From assembly GCA_026874595.1 (NCBI GenBank), contig CM049320.1, positions 546,001 through 610,000 of the forward strand: a stretch of DNA of 64,000 bases, given 5' to 3'. Source of the stretch: Sipunculus nudus (Eukaryota > Annelida > Sipuncula > Golfingiida > Sipunculidae). The position numbers and the translations under genes were made by a program. This document shows positions 46,195 through 58,600 of the stretch, piece after piece. Every line of letters begins with the position of its first letter. Within the stretch, counting starts at the first letter, position 1. The notes beneath the pieces were generated by a model that saw only the letters and a list, made by a program, of their open reading frames with translations, had not been told where the DNA came from and did not search any database.

Positions 46195-47814
46195 TAATTT
46201 TTCGGTAATAACAATCACATCAAACAATTGTGCAGTGGACAAAATATAGGTAAGTATAGGAGAACACAGGCTATATCCAGGAAAATATTGAATATTACAG
46301 AGGCATTTTTTTCATAGATAAATATCAGAGTAAGTGGGAGCCCTGGATGTACCTTCTACCCAATAACTATAGGTTTGCAGCTAGAACTGATCTTGACAAT
46401 GTCATCACTCAAATAAGCATGAATTTCATACCCCCCCCCCCCCCCCCATTTTTAGTGCTAGCCATAGGTTCAGGTGGGGGGGGGGAAGGGTAGGTGAAAA
46501 TCCAAAACCAGTTTTTGCTTCATTAATCATTATTAAGTACTAGTTGAGCTACTGATATGTAGGAAAGCCATGTGCAAAGAGGTGACCGTGATCTTATACC
46601 ATATATGAAGACTTGGTCAACCTTAAGTGCTGGTTAATTGCAAGGATTGCTGGTAATTAATTCATCTCAATACCTCAAGCCCGGTCACTGACAGCCTGAC
46701 AGCACTATGTTTATAATTTACACTGTGGTACACTAAGTATAGGAGCAAATGTCAGAAAAAGAAATTATCACATTTTGTATGAAGTCAACAAAACTTGACC
46801 AAACAGGGCAGAGCTGCACACTCACTCTCTGACTTCCATGTACATATAATTTAAGAATCAAGTGCTACTGACAGAAGTACTTTACTCTGAAAGTTTAATG
46901 AAATTTAAACTTTAATGTCTAAAAAAATTTAATGTCTACTAGCTTTAATATGAAATCATGCTTACAAATGGTAAAGTTAAACTTAGTGGCATGTGTATTT
47001 TATGTATAACATGTAAAACAATAAAGCCTGCTCCAAAGTAATCTAAAGTAAGCCATATATATATGGCATCACATGTATCAGTTAGTACATTGTTGTGATG
47101 AACAGACTTTCTCTCTCTTTGAGTGACAATTGATGACTGGTATATTATAAACTGTGTACACACATTAAGTTACTAGGTAATATTATATAGTAGGAAAACA
47201 AGTTGATACAGAATCCGTACTTGCATGATGTCTATGGAGCCTGCAAGCTCGATTACCCATGCGTTAAAAGTTGCTATGTCTGTCCTTTTTTCTAGACTAT
47301 GAAGCTAGCCATTTTTTTTTCACAAGTTTCTACAATGATTAAACAGAGATTGGCTGAAAACTCAACATGTGTGTAAATTTGTGTACACAGAGACAGCGTT
47401 CCTGTGAATGTGTTTGGCCAAACAATCAAGCGAGTCCCAGCATTATACATATATATCAGTGGTTTTCACCAGTTTTGTGTTTGCCAAGCTTGGCAACCTT
47501 ACCATAGCAACCAACAAATGAGCCCTGCTGCTCATTCAGGGCGAGACAGTATTTACAGATTTGAGGTGCAGCTTGTTATAGTGGAGACATTGACCATTCA
47601 ACAATCAGTGCTGCACCAATATCCATAACCAAACCAGAGATAATATCAGGTCTCATAACCTGCTCAGATCCACCATAATATGACAACTCTAACATGTCAT
47701 ATTCAGGACAAGATTGGAATTAAGGTTTCTGACATGTATTAATTAATTTTTTTTATGGTATGGCAAAATGAATTTCAGCATATCAGATGCACTTAATGAC
47801 CTTACATTAAACTC
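46195..47814. other. Unique DNA, no supported gene
   Basis: It contains a poly-C run (46,431-46,447) with a following G-rich stretch. GGCAACCTTACCATAGCAAC at about 47,490-47,509 resembles an RFX X-box. A plus-strand segment after GTATTTACAG (near 47,560) stays open for about 22 codons (FEVQLVIVETLTIQQSVLHQ) to a stop, but no poly(A) signal follows. Not called. Confidence 0.4.
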
Positions 47815-48728
47815 TGTAATTCTGAACAATTCCTACATGCTTAATGCGAACCTGTGCAATGGGATATAAACCAGGTATAATGCTTCAATGCTTTACCATT
47901 ACTTTTCATTTCAAGTACCTTTGTGACATGTATACTTATGTACAATGCAAGTACTAAATATTTTGAACCCTAGTACAAGCACCAATTACATAAACTTCAC
48001 TGCTGAAATACTAGCATCGGTCAAAGATGCATGGAGAGAGTAATTCTGAACAAGGCCTACATGCCTAATGCGAACCTGTGCAATGGGATATACACCAAGT
48101 ATAATGCTTCAATGCTTTACCATTACTTTTCATTTCAAGTACCTTTGTGACATGTATACATATGTACAATGCAAGTACTAAATATTCTGAACCCTAGTAC
48201 AAGCACCAATTACACAAACTTCACTGCTGAAATACTAGTTTGGGTCAAAGATGCATGGAGAGAGTAATTCTGAACAAGGCCTACATGCCTAATGCGAACC
48301 TGTGCAATGGGATATACACCAAGTATAATGCTTCAATGCTTTACCATTACTTTTCATTTCAAGTACCTTTGTGACATGTATACATATGTACAATGCAAGT
48401 ACTAAATATTCTGAACCCTAGTACAAGCACCAATTACACAAACTTCACTGCTGAAATACTAGTTTGGGTCAAAGATGCATGGAGAGAGTAATTCTGAACA
48501 AGGCCTACATGCCTAATGCGAATCTGTGCAATGGGATATACACCAAGGATAATGCTTCCATGCTTTACCATTACTTTTCATTTCAAGTACATTTGAGACA
48601 TGTGTACATATGTACAATGCAAGTACTAAATATTTTGAACCCTAGTACAAGCACCAATTACACAAACTTCACTGCTGAAATACTAACATGGGTCAAAGAT
48701 GCATGGACAATTCAAAATGTCAGGCCAA
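47815..48728 (+). repeat. 224-bp array, 4 copies, each with a family D head
   Basis: Units start near CAAGGCCTACATGCCTAATG CGAACCTGTGCAATGGG and recur every 224-225 bp (GTGCAAT at 47,853, 48,078, 48,302, 48,526). The middle two are nearly identical. The same sequence occurs once at 53,356-53,530. Thus this family D copy carries four heads in tandem before its single body and tail. Confidence 0.85.
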
Positions 48729-48730
48729 TA

Positions 48731-49169
48731 CTGTGGTTGCCTTTTTGTTCGCGAGGGTTTTAATTTCGCGATATTCGCGAATGGGAAATAATCGCGAAAA
48801 TGAAACCCTCGGGAATAATTGGCCAGTTGAGTATGTTCTTCTTGTTCAGTGAAACCAATACTTGTATGTAAATAGTTTAGAACAGTGAGAAATTTAATAA
48901 TTAATTTAATAATTACATTCAAGCAGGTATAGGGTAAACGTTCCCTTGAATTTGAACTACACTACCTGTGCTGTGTGTATGGGACCATCGTTACATAAGT
49001 AGAATAGCACAAACTCATGAATTATTCTCATTTTATAATATACACAGGTATGGCTTTACCTAAGATTTGATATAGTTTCTGGAGAAATCGCGAAAATGAA
49101 ACCCTCGCGAAACATTCAAAATTGAGAAATCGCGAAATTTCAGCCTCGCGAATATAAAGCCAACCACAG
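48731..49169. mobile_element. TA-flanked inverted-repeat element (439 bp)
   Basis: The left end CTGTGGTTGCCTTTTTGTTC GCGAGGG and the reverse complement of the right end CTGTGGTTGGCTTTATATTC GCGAGGC give terminal inverted repeats of about 40 bp, rich in TCGCGA. TA is present on both sides (48,729-30 and 49,170-71). The related repeat at 53,865 has the empty site AGGCCAATACATCAAAC with a single TA, proving a TA duplication. TA targets fit a Tc1/mariner-type source. No transposase is encoded. Confidence 0.85.
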
Positions 49170-49171
49170 TA

Positions 49172-51855
49172 TATCAAACTTTTCTTGAGTCAGGTGCACT
49201 GGGCTGACCAAGTTCAGGTGAGGAAGGCAGTTGCCCCAAGTGAACCAGAACAAATTGAGAGCTGCAGCTACTGCACTGAGTGCAGTAGTGACCTGCACCT
49301 GGTTGCACTGAGTGCACTGGTGACATGTTGCGTAATCTGATACAGTTGGCAGTCTGCCAAAGCTATAAATAGATCCAGACTGACCTTTGGCCTGTTGCCA
49401 AATTTTAAATAGTTTGCAGTCTGCCAAGCTATATATAGATACAGGCACAATCTTGACCTGCTGGTAAATCTGTTTACACATACTGAAAGACTTTGGCTAC
49501 AATGCTTTTTTTCAAGCTGACATAATCATAAGATTTTTTTTTATCAAAATGTTTAGAATAATAGATGAGGCAGTCTTTCATTGTTATAGTTCCAATATTT
49601 CTGCAAAAATCATTTAAGTAAACTTGAACAAAGGCCTCCTAAGAATCATTTTTGTGCAATGTTACAGAAGTAGAAACAAGTTTTGCAGAAGAAGACTATT
49701 GCAGCCCTCAGTTTGAAATAGGCCTACTTATGGCAAAAAGGACCAACTTCAGTTTTCTAACACTATCAAAATTAAAAAAAAAACAATTTATTCTAATACA
49801 ATTGAATAAACCCTACCCTAGGATAATCCTTGTGAAAAACTAAATGATTCAGCTTGACAGTTTCATCATTAAACATTTTTAAGCTGAAAAGTTTAAGTTT
49901 TTGCCGGTAAAAACAGGTTTAGTAGGTGGCGCCACAAAAACCTGCAATTTCAAATATGAGTCATGTGACCAACATTTGCACAAAACTTAGTGATGTTAGC
50001 TCCTGTAATTTCTGAGATTGTTATGTTTGTATGCTTACTTGGCCAAATGAATAAGTTCAAATTCACATAACTCCACCTAAATTGATCAAAGCCGAACCAT
50101 TTGAACAAAGTTGAGTGAGCTTGTCTCTGGGATCATTTCCGTGATATATTGAACAATTTGGCTGAATGATTTCAGAGACGATTTTCAAAAGTTTTCTAGC
50201 CTTTTCCCCACAAAATGTAAGGTACTGCGCCACAAAATTTGATATGTGACAGATTTTTGCATAATATTTGGGGATGCTAGCTCCCGTTTTTCCAGAGAAA
50301 TTATGGGTTAATGTACTGATGACAGATGACCCCTGTACAAAAAGGTTGATGCAGCTGGCTCAACCAATAGCTCAATTTCAAATATGAGTCATGTGACCAA
50401 CATTTGCATAAAATTTGGTGATGATAGCTCCAGCCATTTCTGATATTGTAATTTTTTAATATCATTTTTTGGCCTAATGACTAAGTTAAGCTTCTGTAAC
50501 TTGGCCAAAATTCACCGAACTGGAACCATTCAAACAAACTTGAGAGAGATTGTTTCAGAGATTATTTCTATGAAATATTGAACAATTTGGCAGGACAATT
50601 TTGGTTATAGAAAAATTTGTAAAGGTTTTTTAAATTTTCCCTTTAAAATCTAAGTACAGTGAAACTCTTCTAAGTTGGACACTCAAGGGACTGGAGGATT
50701 TTGTCCTGATTAGTGAGTTGACCTGATTAGAGGAGTTGTGTTAATTCATCATTTATTGATACTGGTATTTCAATTAATTTTACGTTTAATTTGAAATTTA
50801 TAAATTATATTTAAGGTTTTTTCTGAAAAGATTAAATATATATATATATATATAAATATATATTGTAAAAAACAAATGTGAATAAGTATCCTGAGCTCTG
50901 ATTATTATGATCATGAAGCACAGAATTATTGACTATCTGATAGTTCACTTTATTTAGGCTCGATAAAAGCATGTGTTGACAAAGTCCTTTAGCAAATGCT
51001 GCTACCCAGGATAGGATGGTAGAACTGCGAAAATCAAGCCTTGAAGTTGAAAAACAACGACAATAAACATGTTTGAGAGTTAACTGATTAATCATGCAAG
51101 TAAAACCTCACCACACATTCACAGCAACTAAGTGCAGACTATCGCTAACTAATTCTTGCTAACCGTGCATGACACTGACCACAAATAATCAGCGGTAGTT
51201 TTTAATGGTGGTCTTTTTTTATTGAGAGCAGTATGAGACCCTACAGTTATTTTGTTTTGGTTGACTGGCCAATCCTAATTACATAATAATGTTAAGTCTT
51301 CACACAATTGCGAGATTTTTGAAATAAACAAAATTTTGACTGTATATTCACATGTAACATTAGGATGGTTCACCAATTTACGCTTGTCCTCGGGCTGTCA
51401 CTTTGACCAAAACAGGTCATACGAGGTCATAACCTCGGACAGCCATCTCCCGGAAGATATATGAACAAAAATAGAACTTGCGATGTCCGTTAGAGGGTTG
51501 TAATATGTTCTGGATATATGCAGACGGGATGGGAAAGTTTGTCCATTGTCCAAGATAGTGAGTTGTCTGCTTTACTGAGTTTACGTTAAACATGATATAG
51601 AGACAATTTGAAGGGACTGAGATTAAGTGTCCACATTAGTGAATTGTCCGCCTTACTGAATTGTCCGCAAGCAGAAGTTTCACTGTAAATGCAGATAGCA
51701 AAAAAATAAGTAAAATCCTATAGAGTTTTTTATATGACTAATTTTTTCCATAAAATTTGGTGATGCTAGCTCCTGCCGTTATTGAGATTGTATGGTAAAT
51801 GTATGGACACTGGACCCGGCCACACCAGCACATAAGCTCACAGGTTCTTTAAAAA
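49172..51855 (+). mobile_element. Family D element, body and diverged tail
   Basis: It continues the element that begins in the 224-bp array. It shares CTGATGCACTGGGCTGACCA-type and AGTCTGCCAAAGCTATAAAT sequences with 53.9-54.3 kb, ACTGAAAGACTTTGGCTA with 54.64 kb, and GGTGGCGCCACA plus ATGAGTCATGTGACCAACAT with 55.1 kb. It is interrupted by the TA element at 50,657-51,685 and ends CACATAAGCTCACAGGTTCT, a diverged form of the D tail. The two halves of ATCTAAGTAAATGCAGATAG rejoin across the insertion. Confidence 0.75.
50657..51685. mobile_element. pogo-like TA-flanked element (1,029 bp), non-autonomous
   Basis: The left end CAGTGAAACTCTTCTAAGTT GGAC and the reverse complement of the right end CAGTGAAACTTCTGCTTGCG GAC form short inverted repeats of the CAGTGAAAC type seen in pogo/Tigger-like elements. 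TA flanks both ends (50,655-56, 51,686-87). The intact paralogue at about 55,397-55,416 reads ATCTAAGTAAATGCAGATAG with one TA. Subterminal copies of TTAGTGAATTGTCCGC are present. The interior has an (AT)n run (50,837-50,865) and no transposase frame. Confidence 0.8.
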
Positions 51856-51859
51856 AAAT

Positions 51860-53355
51860 ACTATTTATAAACTTTACAAGGTATTTGTACAAAACATACT
51901 TTAATAAACAATCCAAAAGGAAGAGAACTTGTTTTTACCATAAACATCAAATCTTAAATCTATATTTGTCCAGCTTGGTGGATCTGTAATGCTGGTAAAC
52001 TTTGTCTAGTTTATATTACCTTATGTGTGTATACAGCTGTTTACTTGCTCAGAGGCTCACTAAGATATATAACAGACTCCCTCATATGGCTAGATTCTCT
52101 TGTATATTTATTTTCAGTTCTAGAGATTCACTTTGACTTCAAACAATCCTTGTCCGTAAGAGTGTTAAACATTTGACAACAATACAATGTAAACTATGCC
52201 TGTAATGTAAATATAAGTGTCAGAGTTTGTTCAAAAAGTAAAATAAACGTAAACCGTAAGAGGATATCACATAGAGACATATATATATATATATACAAAA
52301 AATGGGTGTGTGATATCCGTTGGCAAATACTGCATCCTGCAGTGATCAGAGTGACCTGTTTCTGTATCTATTGTTCAGAGTGTCAATCAAGTCCTATCAG
52401 TTAACTCAAAAGACAAGTGAGATACCTCTGTGGTGAAAAAAAAAAAAGATTTTTATTCTGCTGTACATACAGGGCAAACAAAGCCTGGTCTCCAATTCTG
52501 CTGAATGTTTGTATTAGAAATACAAATGTTTGTATTAGAAATGATATTTTTACAAGAATTAGATTTTTTATGACATAATTTTTTTTTATCATAAGTTTAT
52601 ATTTCTATACATTTCCAATATAACATATATATCTGAATATAAAAGATGATTCATAATTCTAAATTGCATCATTATAAATCTCAATCTTGTCAGATAACAC
52701 CACATCATACATACAAATGTTTAATAATTTTTTTACCACAAAAATATATCTTTTAAATTTGCAATCAATAAATATCTAAAAATAATACTTAATTCAGATT
52801 TCACAATTTTAAATTGTGCCTTTATTTATCCATAATTTGCTCCATTTTTTATAAAATTATGTATACTGTTGGGTTTAATTATATTTGTTAAAATCATTTA
52901 AAAGAAAATTAATTTCTTTAAAAATGCTACATCAACACAACATGGCATCTTCTGAATTACACCTTGAATTACTTTTTCAAGGAATGTTTTTATATATTAG
53001 AGTGGAAACAGCATTACAATTAATAAGTTACAGTGAAAATGATAACCATTACTGGGTTCAGTTTGCTGGAAGGGGTGGGGGGATCGGGGTGGTGAATAAC
53101 TGTACACCTGTCACAGCAGGGGGACCACCCCCCCCCCCCCCGGTCACAGCAGGGGTATCCCCCCCACCCCCAGCGACTGTAACCAATCAGAAACCCCGGC
53201 ATAGCTGACTTCCAGCAACCTGGAGTGGGACGCTGCATCTGAACAAAGCAAATGACTACAAAAGAGACCTTAACCAATGACCTTGTGACCCAAAAATCTG
53301 AGAACTTATTATTCTTGAACTTGCAGCATTTAGATTATTGTAACAATCTTCTAAA
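51860..53355. other. Mostly unique AT-rich DNA
   Basis: Includes (AT)n at 52,279-52,296 and poly-C/poly-G words around 53,080-53,170. A plus-strand frame (52,885-53,208) contains a protein-like stretch SELHLELLFQGMFLYIRVET and QLISYSENDNHYWVQFAG before running into the G/C-rich simple sequence. No good splice sites border it. It may be an exon or a decayed fragment. Confidence 0.35.
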
Positions 53356-55617
53356 CAAGGCTTACAGGCCCAATGCGAACCTGTGCAATGGGATATACAT
53401 CAGGTAAAATGCTTCAATGCTGGACCATTACTTTTCAAGTACACGTGTAACATGTATATGAACAATGCTTATACTAAACATTTTGAATAAGAATCAATTA
53501 CACAAATATCACTGCTGAAATTCTGGCATGGGTGCACACAACACACAATTGATTGTAGCTGGCACCACCAGTCTTGTATACAACAAAGCTATCAGAGATA
53601 TATACATATGCCCAATTTCAGACTGATATATCAAACCCCTCCTGAGAAAAAAACAGGGCCATACATGTGCAAAAATTATTGTAGGTGGCACCACCAGTCT
53701 TGTATATGACAAAGCTATAAATATGCCCAATTCAAGGCTGATATATCAAATTCCTCTGTAGAAATAAGGAGGCACATATACTGTGCAAAAGTCATTGTAG
53801 GTGGCGACACCCTTCTTGTGAATGAGAAAGCCATCAAAGACACATAATCAGGTCAAAATAACAGGCCAATACATCAAACATACCTTGAGTCTGATGCACT
53901 GGGCTGACCAGGCTTAGGTGAGTAAGGCAGTTGCCCCGAGTGAACTGTGACAAATCGCTGACTCAAGCTACTGCAGTGAGTGAACTCTTGACCTGCACCT
54001 GGCTAGACTGAGTAAACTTTTGACCAGTACCTGGCTGCACTGGATGAACTCATGGCCTGTTGCATTATCTGACACAGTTGGCAGTCTGCCAAAGCTATTA
54101 ATTGATCCACGCTGAACTTTGGGGCCTAATCTGATGCAGTGGGCAGTCTGCCAAAGCTATAAATAGAATGCAGCTACTGCCCTGAGTAAACTCTTGACCT
54201 ATACCTGGCTGCACTGAGTGTACTCTTGACCTGTTGGCTAATCTGATACAGTTGGCAGTCTGCCAAAACTATAAATAGATCCAGACTGACCTTTGGCCTG
54301 TTGCCAAATCAGAAATAGTACTCACACCATTGCATAAGCTCACAGATTGGCTCCACATGCAGCCCTGAGGGGCATGACACCTATGAGGTGATCACATGAT
54401 ACTCATGAGGTGAACAAATGCTACCCATGAGGTGATCACATTGTGCCTATGAGGTGTTCATATGACACTCGGTGATCACATGCCTTGTGTCTGTCTGCAC
54501 TGATCGAACTCTTGACATATATATCTGGCTGCACTGAATGAACTCTGTTGACCCGTTGCCAAATCTGAAACAGCTGGCAGTTTCTTATCCTATTTAAAGA
54601 TTCAGACACAATCTTGGCCTTTTGGTTAATTTGTTTACACATACTGAAAGACTTTGGCTAAAATGATTTTTTTTCGCAAGCTGACATATTCATAAGACTG
54701 TTTATCAAAATATCTAGAATAATAAAAGATAGAGTCCTTTCATTGTTAAAGGTCCAATAATTCTGCCAAAAATCATTCAATTAACTTGAACAAAGGCCAC
54801 CTAAGAATAATTTTTGTGCAGTGTTACAGAAGTTATAATTGAAGCAACAATTTTGTAGAAGAACACTATCGCAGTCCTCAGTTTGAAATAGACTTAATAA
54901 TGGCCATAAGACCAACTTAAGCTTTTCACAACTCAATCAGAAATCAACAAACTCAATCTATTCTTATATGATTGAAAGAACCATGTCCTAGGATAATTCT
55001 TGTGAAAATTGAATGATTCAACTTAGTTGCATCATAAACATTTTTAAGCTGAAAGAGGTTAAAATTATAAGGTTTTTGCCCATAAAAAACAGGTTAATGA
55101 AGGTGGCGCCACAAAATCTGCAATTTCAAATATAAGTCATGTGACCAACATTTGCACAATACTTGGAGATGCTAGCTCCAGCCATTCCTGAGATTGCTAT
55201 GTCTGTATGCTTACTTGGCCAAATGACTAAGTTGAAATTCGTTTAACTCCGCCAAAATTCATCAAACGCACACAATTTGAACAAACTTGAGAGGGCTTGC
55301 CTCTGGGATCATTTCTGTAAAATATTGAACAATTTGGCTGGACCGTTTACAAGAAGAAGACTTTTAAAGGTTTTTCAGCTTTTCCCTATAAAATCTAAGT
55401 AAATGCAGATAGCAACAAAAAAAATAAGCTGAATCCCACAACATTTAATATGTGACAGATAATAGCATAAAATCTAGGGATGTTAGCTCCTGCTATTCCT
55501 GAGAAATTATGGGTTAATGTACAGATGACCGATGACCCCTGTACAAAAGAGGTCAATGCAGGTGGCGCCACCAATACCTGAATTTCATATATGACTCATG
55601 TGACCAACACTGGCATA
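53356..55617 (+). mobile_element. Family D element, 3' end cut by family E
   Basis: It begins CAAGGCTTACAGGCCCAATG CGAACCTGTG and then follows the same order as 48.6-50.6 kb without the two TA elements. Extra GGTGGCACCACCAG units lie at 53.55-53.83 kb. An internal CATAAGCTCACAGATTGGC at 54,333-54,352 is a diverged D tail, so two D copies may abut here. The sequence breaks off inside GGCATAAA at 55,617-55,619, where family E starts, and does not resume on its other side. Confidence 0.7.
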
Positions 55618-55619
55618 AA

Positions 55620-58600
55620 CTAGATGTGTCGGAACGACACGAATGCCCCCGCCTTGGGCAAATTAGAAACATTTGTAAAATTTGGAAAATTTTTTAAGTT
55701 CAGGAGGTGTCATATGGTGAAAAGTAGGTCAACAAGGGCAAAATGCAAACTCGATCTGTAACGGGTCATTATCAAGCAACACACCAAAAATCATGCCAGT
55801 ATATGCAGGAATTGTGAAAAAAAGTCCATACATGTGCATTTTCCATAAAAATTTCTGTCTTTCATGAAATTTTCTATGTTTAGGAGCCGTAAAACAATCA
55901 AAAGTAGGTCAACCGGGATGAAACGCAAACTCGATCTGTAACTGTCATTATCTGCCCACACAAAAAAAATCAGGGTGGTATCTGCAGGCATTGAGGAAAA
56001 AAAGTCAGTACATATGCATTTGTTATGAAAATTTATATTTTTCATGAAACTTTCTATGTTCAGGAGCAGTCAAATGGTCAAAAGTAGGTCAACTGAGACA
56101 AAACAAGAACTCGATCTGTAACTGGTCATTATCTGCCTACACACCAAAAATCAGGCACGTATCTGCAGGCACTGCGAAAAAAAGTCCATACATGTGCACC
56201 TTTTTTTGAAATTTTCTATGTTAGAGCAACGTCAAACGGTCAAAAATAGGGTCAAAAATAGGTCAACTGGGACAAACATGAAATTTTCTATGTTTAGGAG
56301 CCATAAAACAATCAAAAGTAAGTCAACCAGGACGAAACGTGAACTCGTTCTGTAACTGGTCATTATCTGCCCACATACCAAAAATCAGGCCAATATCTGC
56401 AGGTATTGTGAAGAAAAGTCTGTACAAGTGTATTTGTCATGAAAATATATATTTTACAAGAAATTTTCTATGTTCAGGAGCCGTAAAACAGTCAAAAGTA
56501 GGTCAACCGGGACGAAATACGAACTCCATCTGTAACTGGTCAATATCTGCCAACACACCAAAAATCAGGCCAATATCTGCAGGCATTGCGAAAAAAAGTC
56601 CGTACATGTGTATTTGTCATGAAATTTCATATTTTTCATGAAATTTTCTATGTTCAGGAGCCGTTAAACAGTCAAAAGTAGGTCAACCGGGACCAAACGC
56701 GAACTCTATCTGTAACTGGTCTATATCTGCCCACACACAAAAAATTAGGCCAATATCTGCAGGCATTGCGAAAAAAAGTCTGTACATGTGTATGTCATGA
56801 ATATTTCTATTTTTCATGAAATTTTCTAAGTTTAGTAGCCGTAAAACAGTCAAAAGTAGGTCAACCGGGACGAAACATGAACTCAATCTGTAACTGGTCT
56901 ATATCTGCCCACACACCAAAAATCAGGCCAATATCTGCAGGCATTGCAAAAAAAAGTCCGTACATGTGTATCTGTCATGAATATTTCTATTTTTCATGAA
57001 AATTTCTAAGTTTAGGAGCCGTAAAATGGTCAAAAGTAGGTCAACCGGGACGAAACGCAAACTCGATCTGTAACTGGTCTATATCTGTCCACACACCAAA
57101 AATCAGGCCAATATCTGCAGGCACTGCGAAAAAAAGTCCGTACATGTGTATTTGTCATGAAATTTCATATTTTTCATGAAATTTTCTATGTTCAGGAGCC
57201 GTAAAACGGTCAAAAGTAGGTCAACTGGGACGAAACGCAAACTTGATCTGTAACTGGTCTATATCCGTCCACACACCAAAAATCAGGCCAATATCTGCAG
57301 GCATTGCGAAAAAAAGTCTGTACATGTGTATGTCATGAATATTTCTATTTTTCATGAAATTTTCTAAGTTTAGTAGCCGTAAAACAGTCAAAAGTAGGTC
57401 AACCGGGACGAAACATGAACTCAATCTGTAACTGGTCTATATCTGCCCACACACCAAAAATCAGGCCAATATCTGCAGGCATTGCAAAAAAAAGTCCGTA
57501 CATGTGTATCTGTCATGAATATTTCTATTTTTCATGAAAATTTCTAAGTTTAGGAGCCGTAAAATGGTCAAAAGTAGGTCAACCAGGAAGAAACGCGAAC
57601 TCGATCTGTAACTGGTCTATATCTGTCCACACACCAAAAATCAGGCCAATATCTGCAGGCACTGCGAAAAAAAGTCCGTACATGTGTATTTGTCATGAAA
57701 TTTCATATTTTTCATGAAATTTTCTATGTTCAGGAGCCGTAAAACGGTCAAAAGTAGGTCAACTGGGACGAAACGCAAACTTGATCTGTAACTGGTCTAT
57801 ATCCGTCCACACACCAAAAATCAGGCCAATATCTGCAGGCACTGCGAAATAAAGTCCGTACATGTGTATTTGTCATGAAATTTCATATTTTTCATGAAAT
57901 TTTCCATGTTCAGGAGCCGTTAAACGGTCAAAAGTAGGTCAACCAGGACGAAACGCGAACTCCATCCGTAACTGGTCAATATCTGCCAACACACCAAAAA
58001 TCAGGCCAATATCTGCAGGCATTGCGAAAAAAAGTCCGTACATGTGTATTTGTCATGAAATTTCATATTTTTCATGAAATTTTCTATGTTCAGGAGCCGT
58101 TAAACGGTCAAAAGTAGGTCAACCAGGAAGAAACGCGAACTCGATCTGTAAGTGGTCTATATCTGCTAACACACCAAAAATCAGGCCAATATCTGCAGGC
58201 ATTGCGAAAAAAAGTTTGTACATGTGTATGTCGTGAATATTTCTATTTTTCATGAAATTTTCTAAGTTTAGTAGCCGTAAAACAGTCAAAAGTAGGTCAA
58301 CCGGGACGAAACATGAACTCGATCTGTAACTGGTCTATATCTGCCCACACACCAAAAATCAGGCCAATATCTGCAGGCATTGCAAAAAAAGTCCGCACAT
58401 GTGTATTTGTCATGAATATTTCTATTTTTCATGAAAATTTCTAAGTTTAGGAGCCTTAAAATGGTCAAAAGTAGGTCAACCGGGACGAAACGCAAACTCG
58501 ATCTGTAACTGGTCTATATCTGTCCACACACCAAAAATCAGGCCAATATCTGCAGGCACTGCGAAAAAAAGTCCGTACATGTGTATTTGTCATGAAATTT

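Noticed and set aside
56683-58495. Repeated minus-strand ORFs FVPVDLLLTVLRLLNLENF
   Set aside because: Shadow of the 180-bp array in family E; copies end at the same repeat position and there is no start context.
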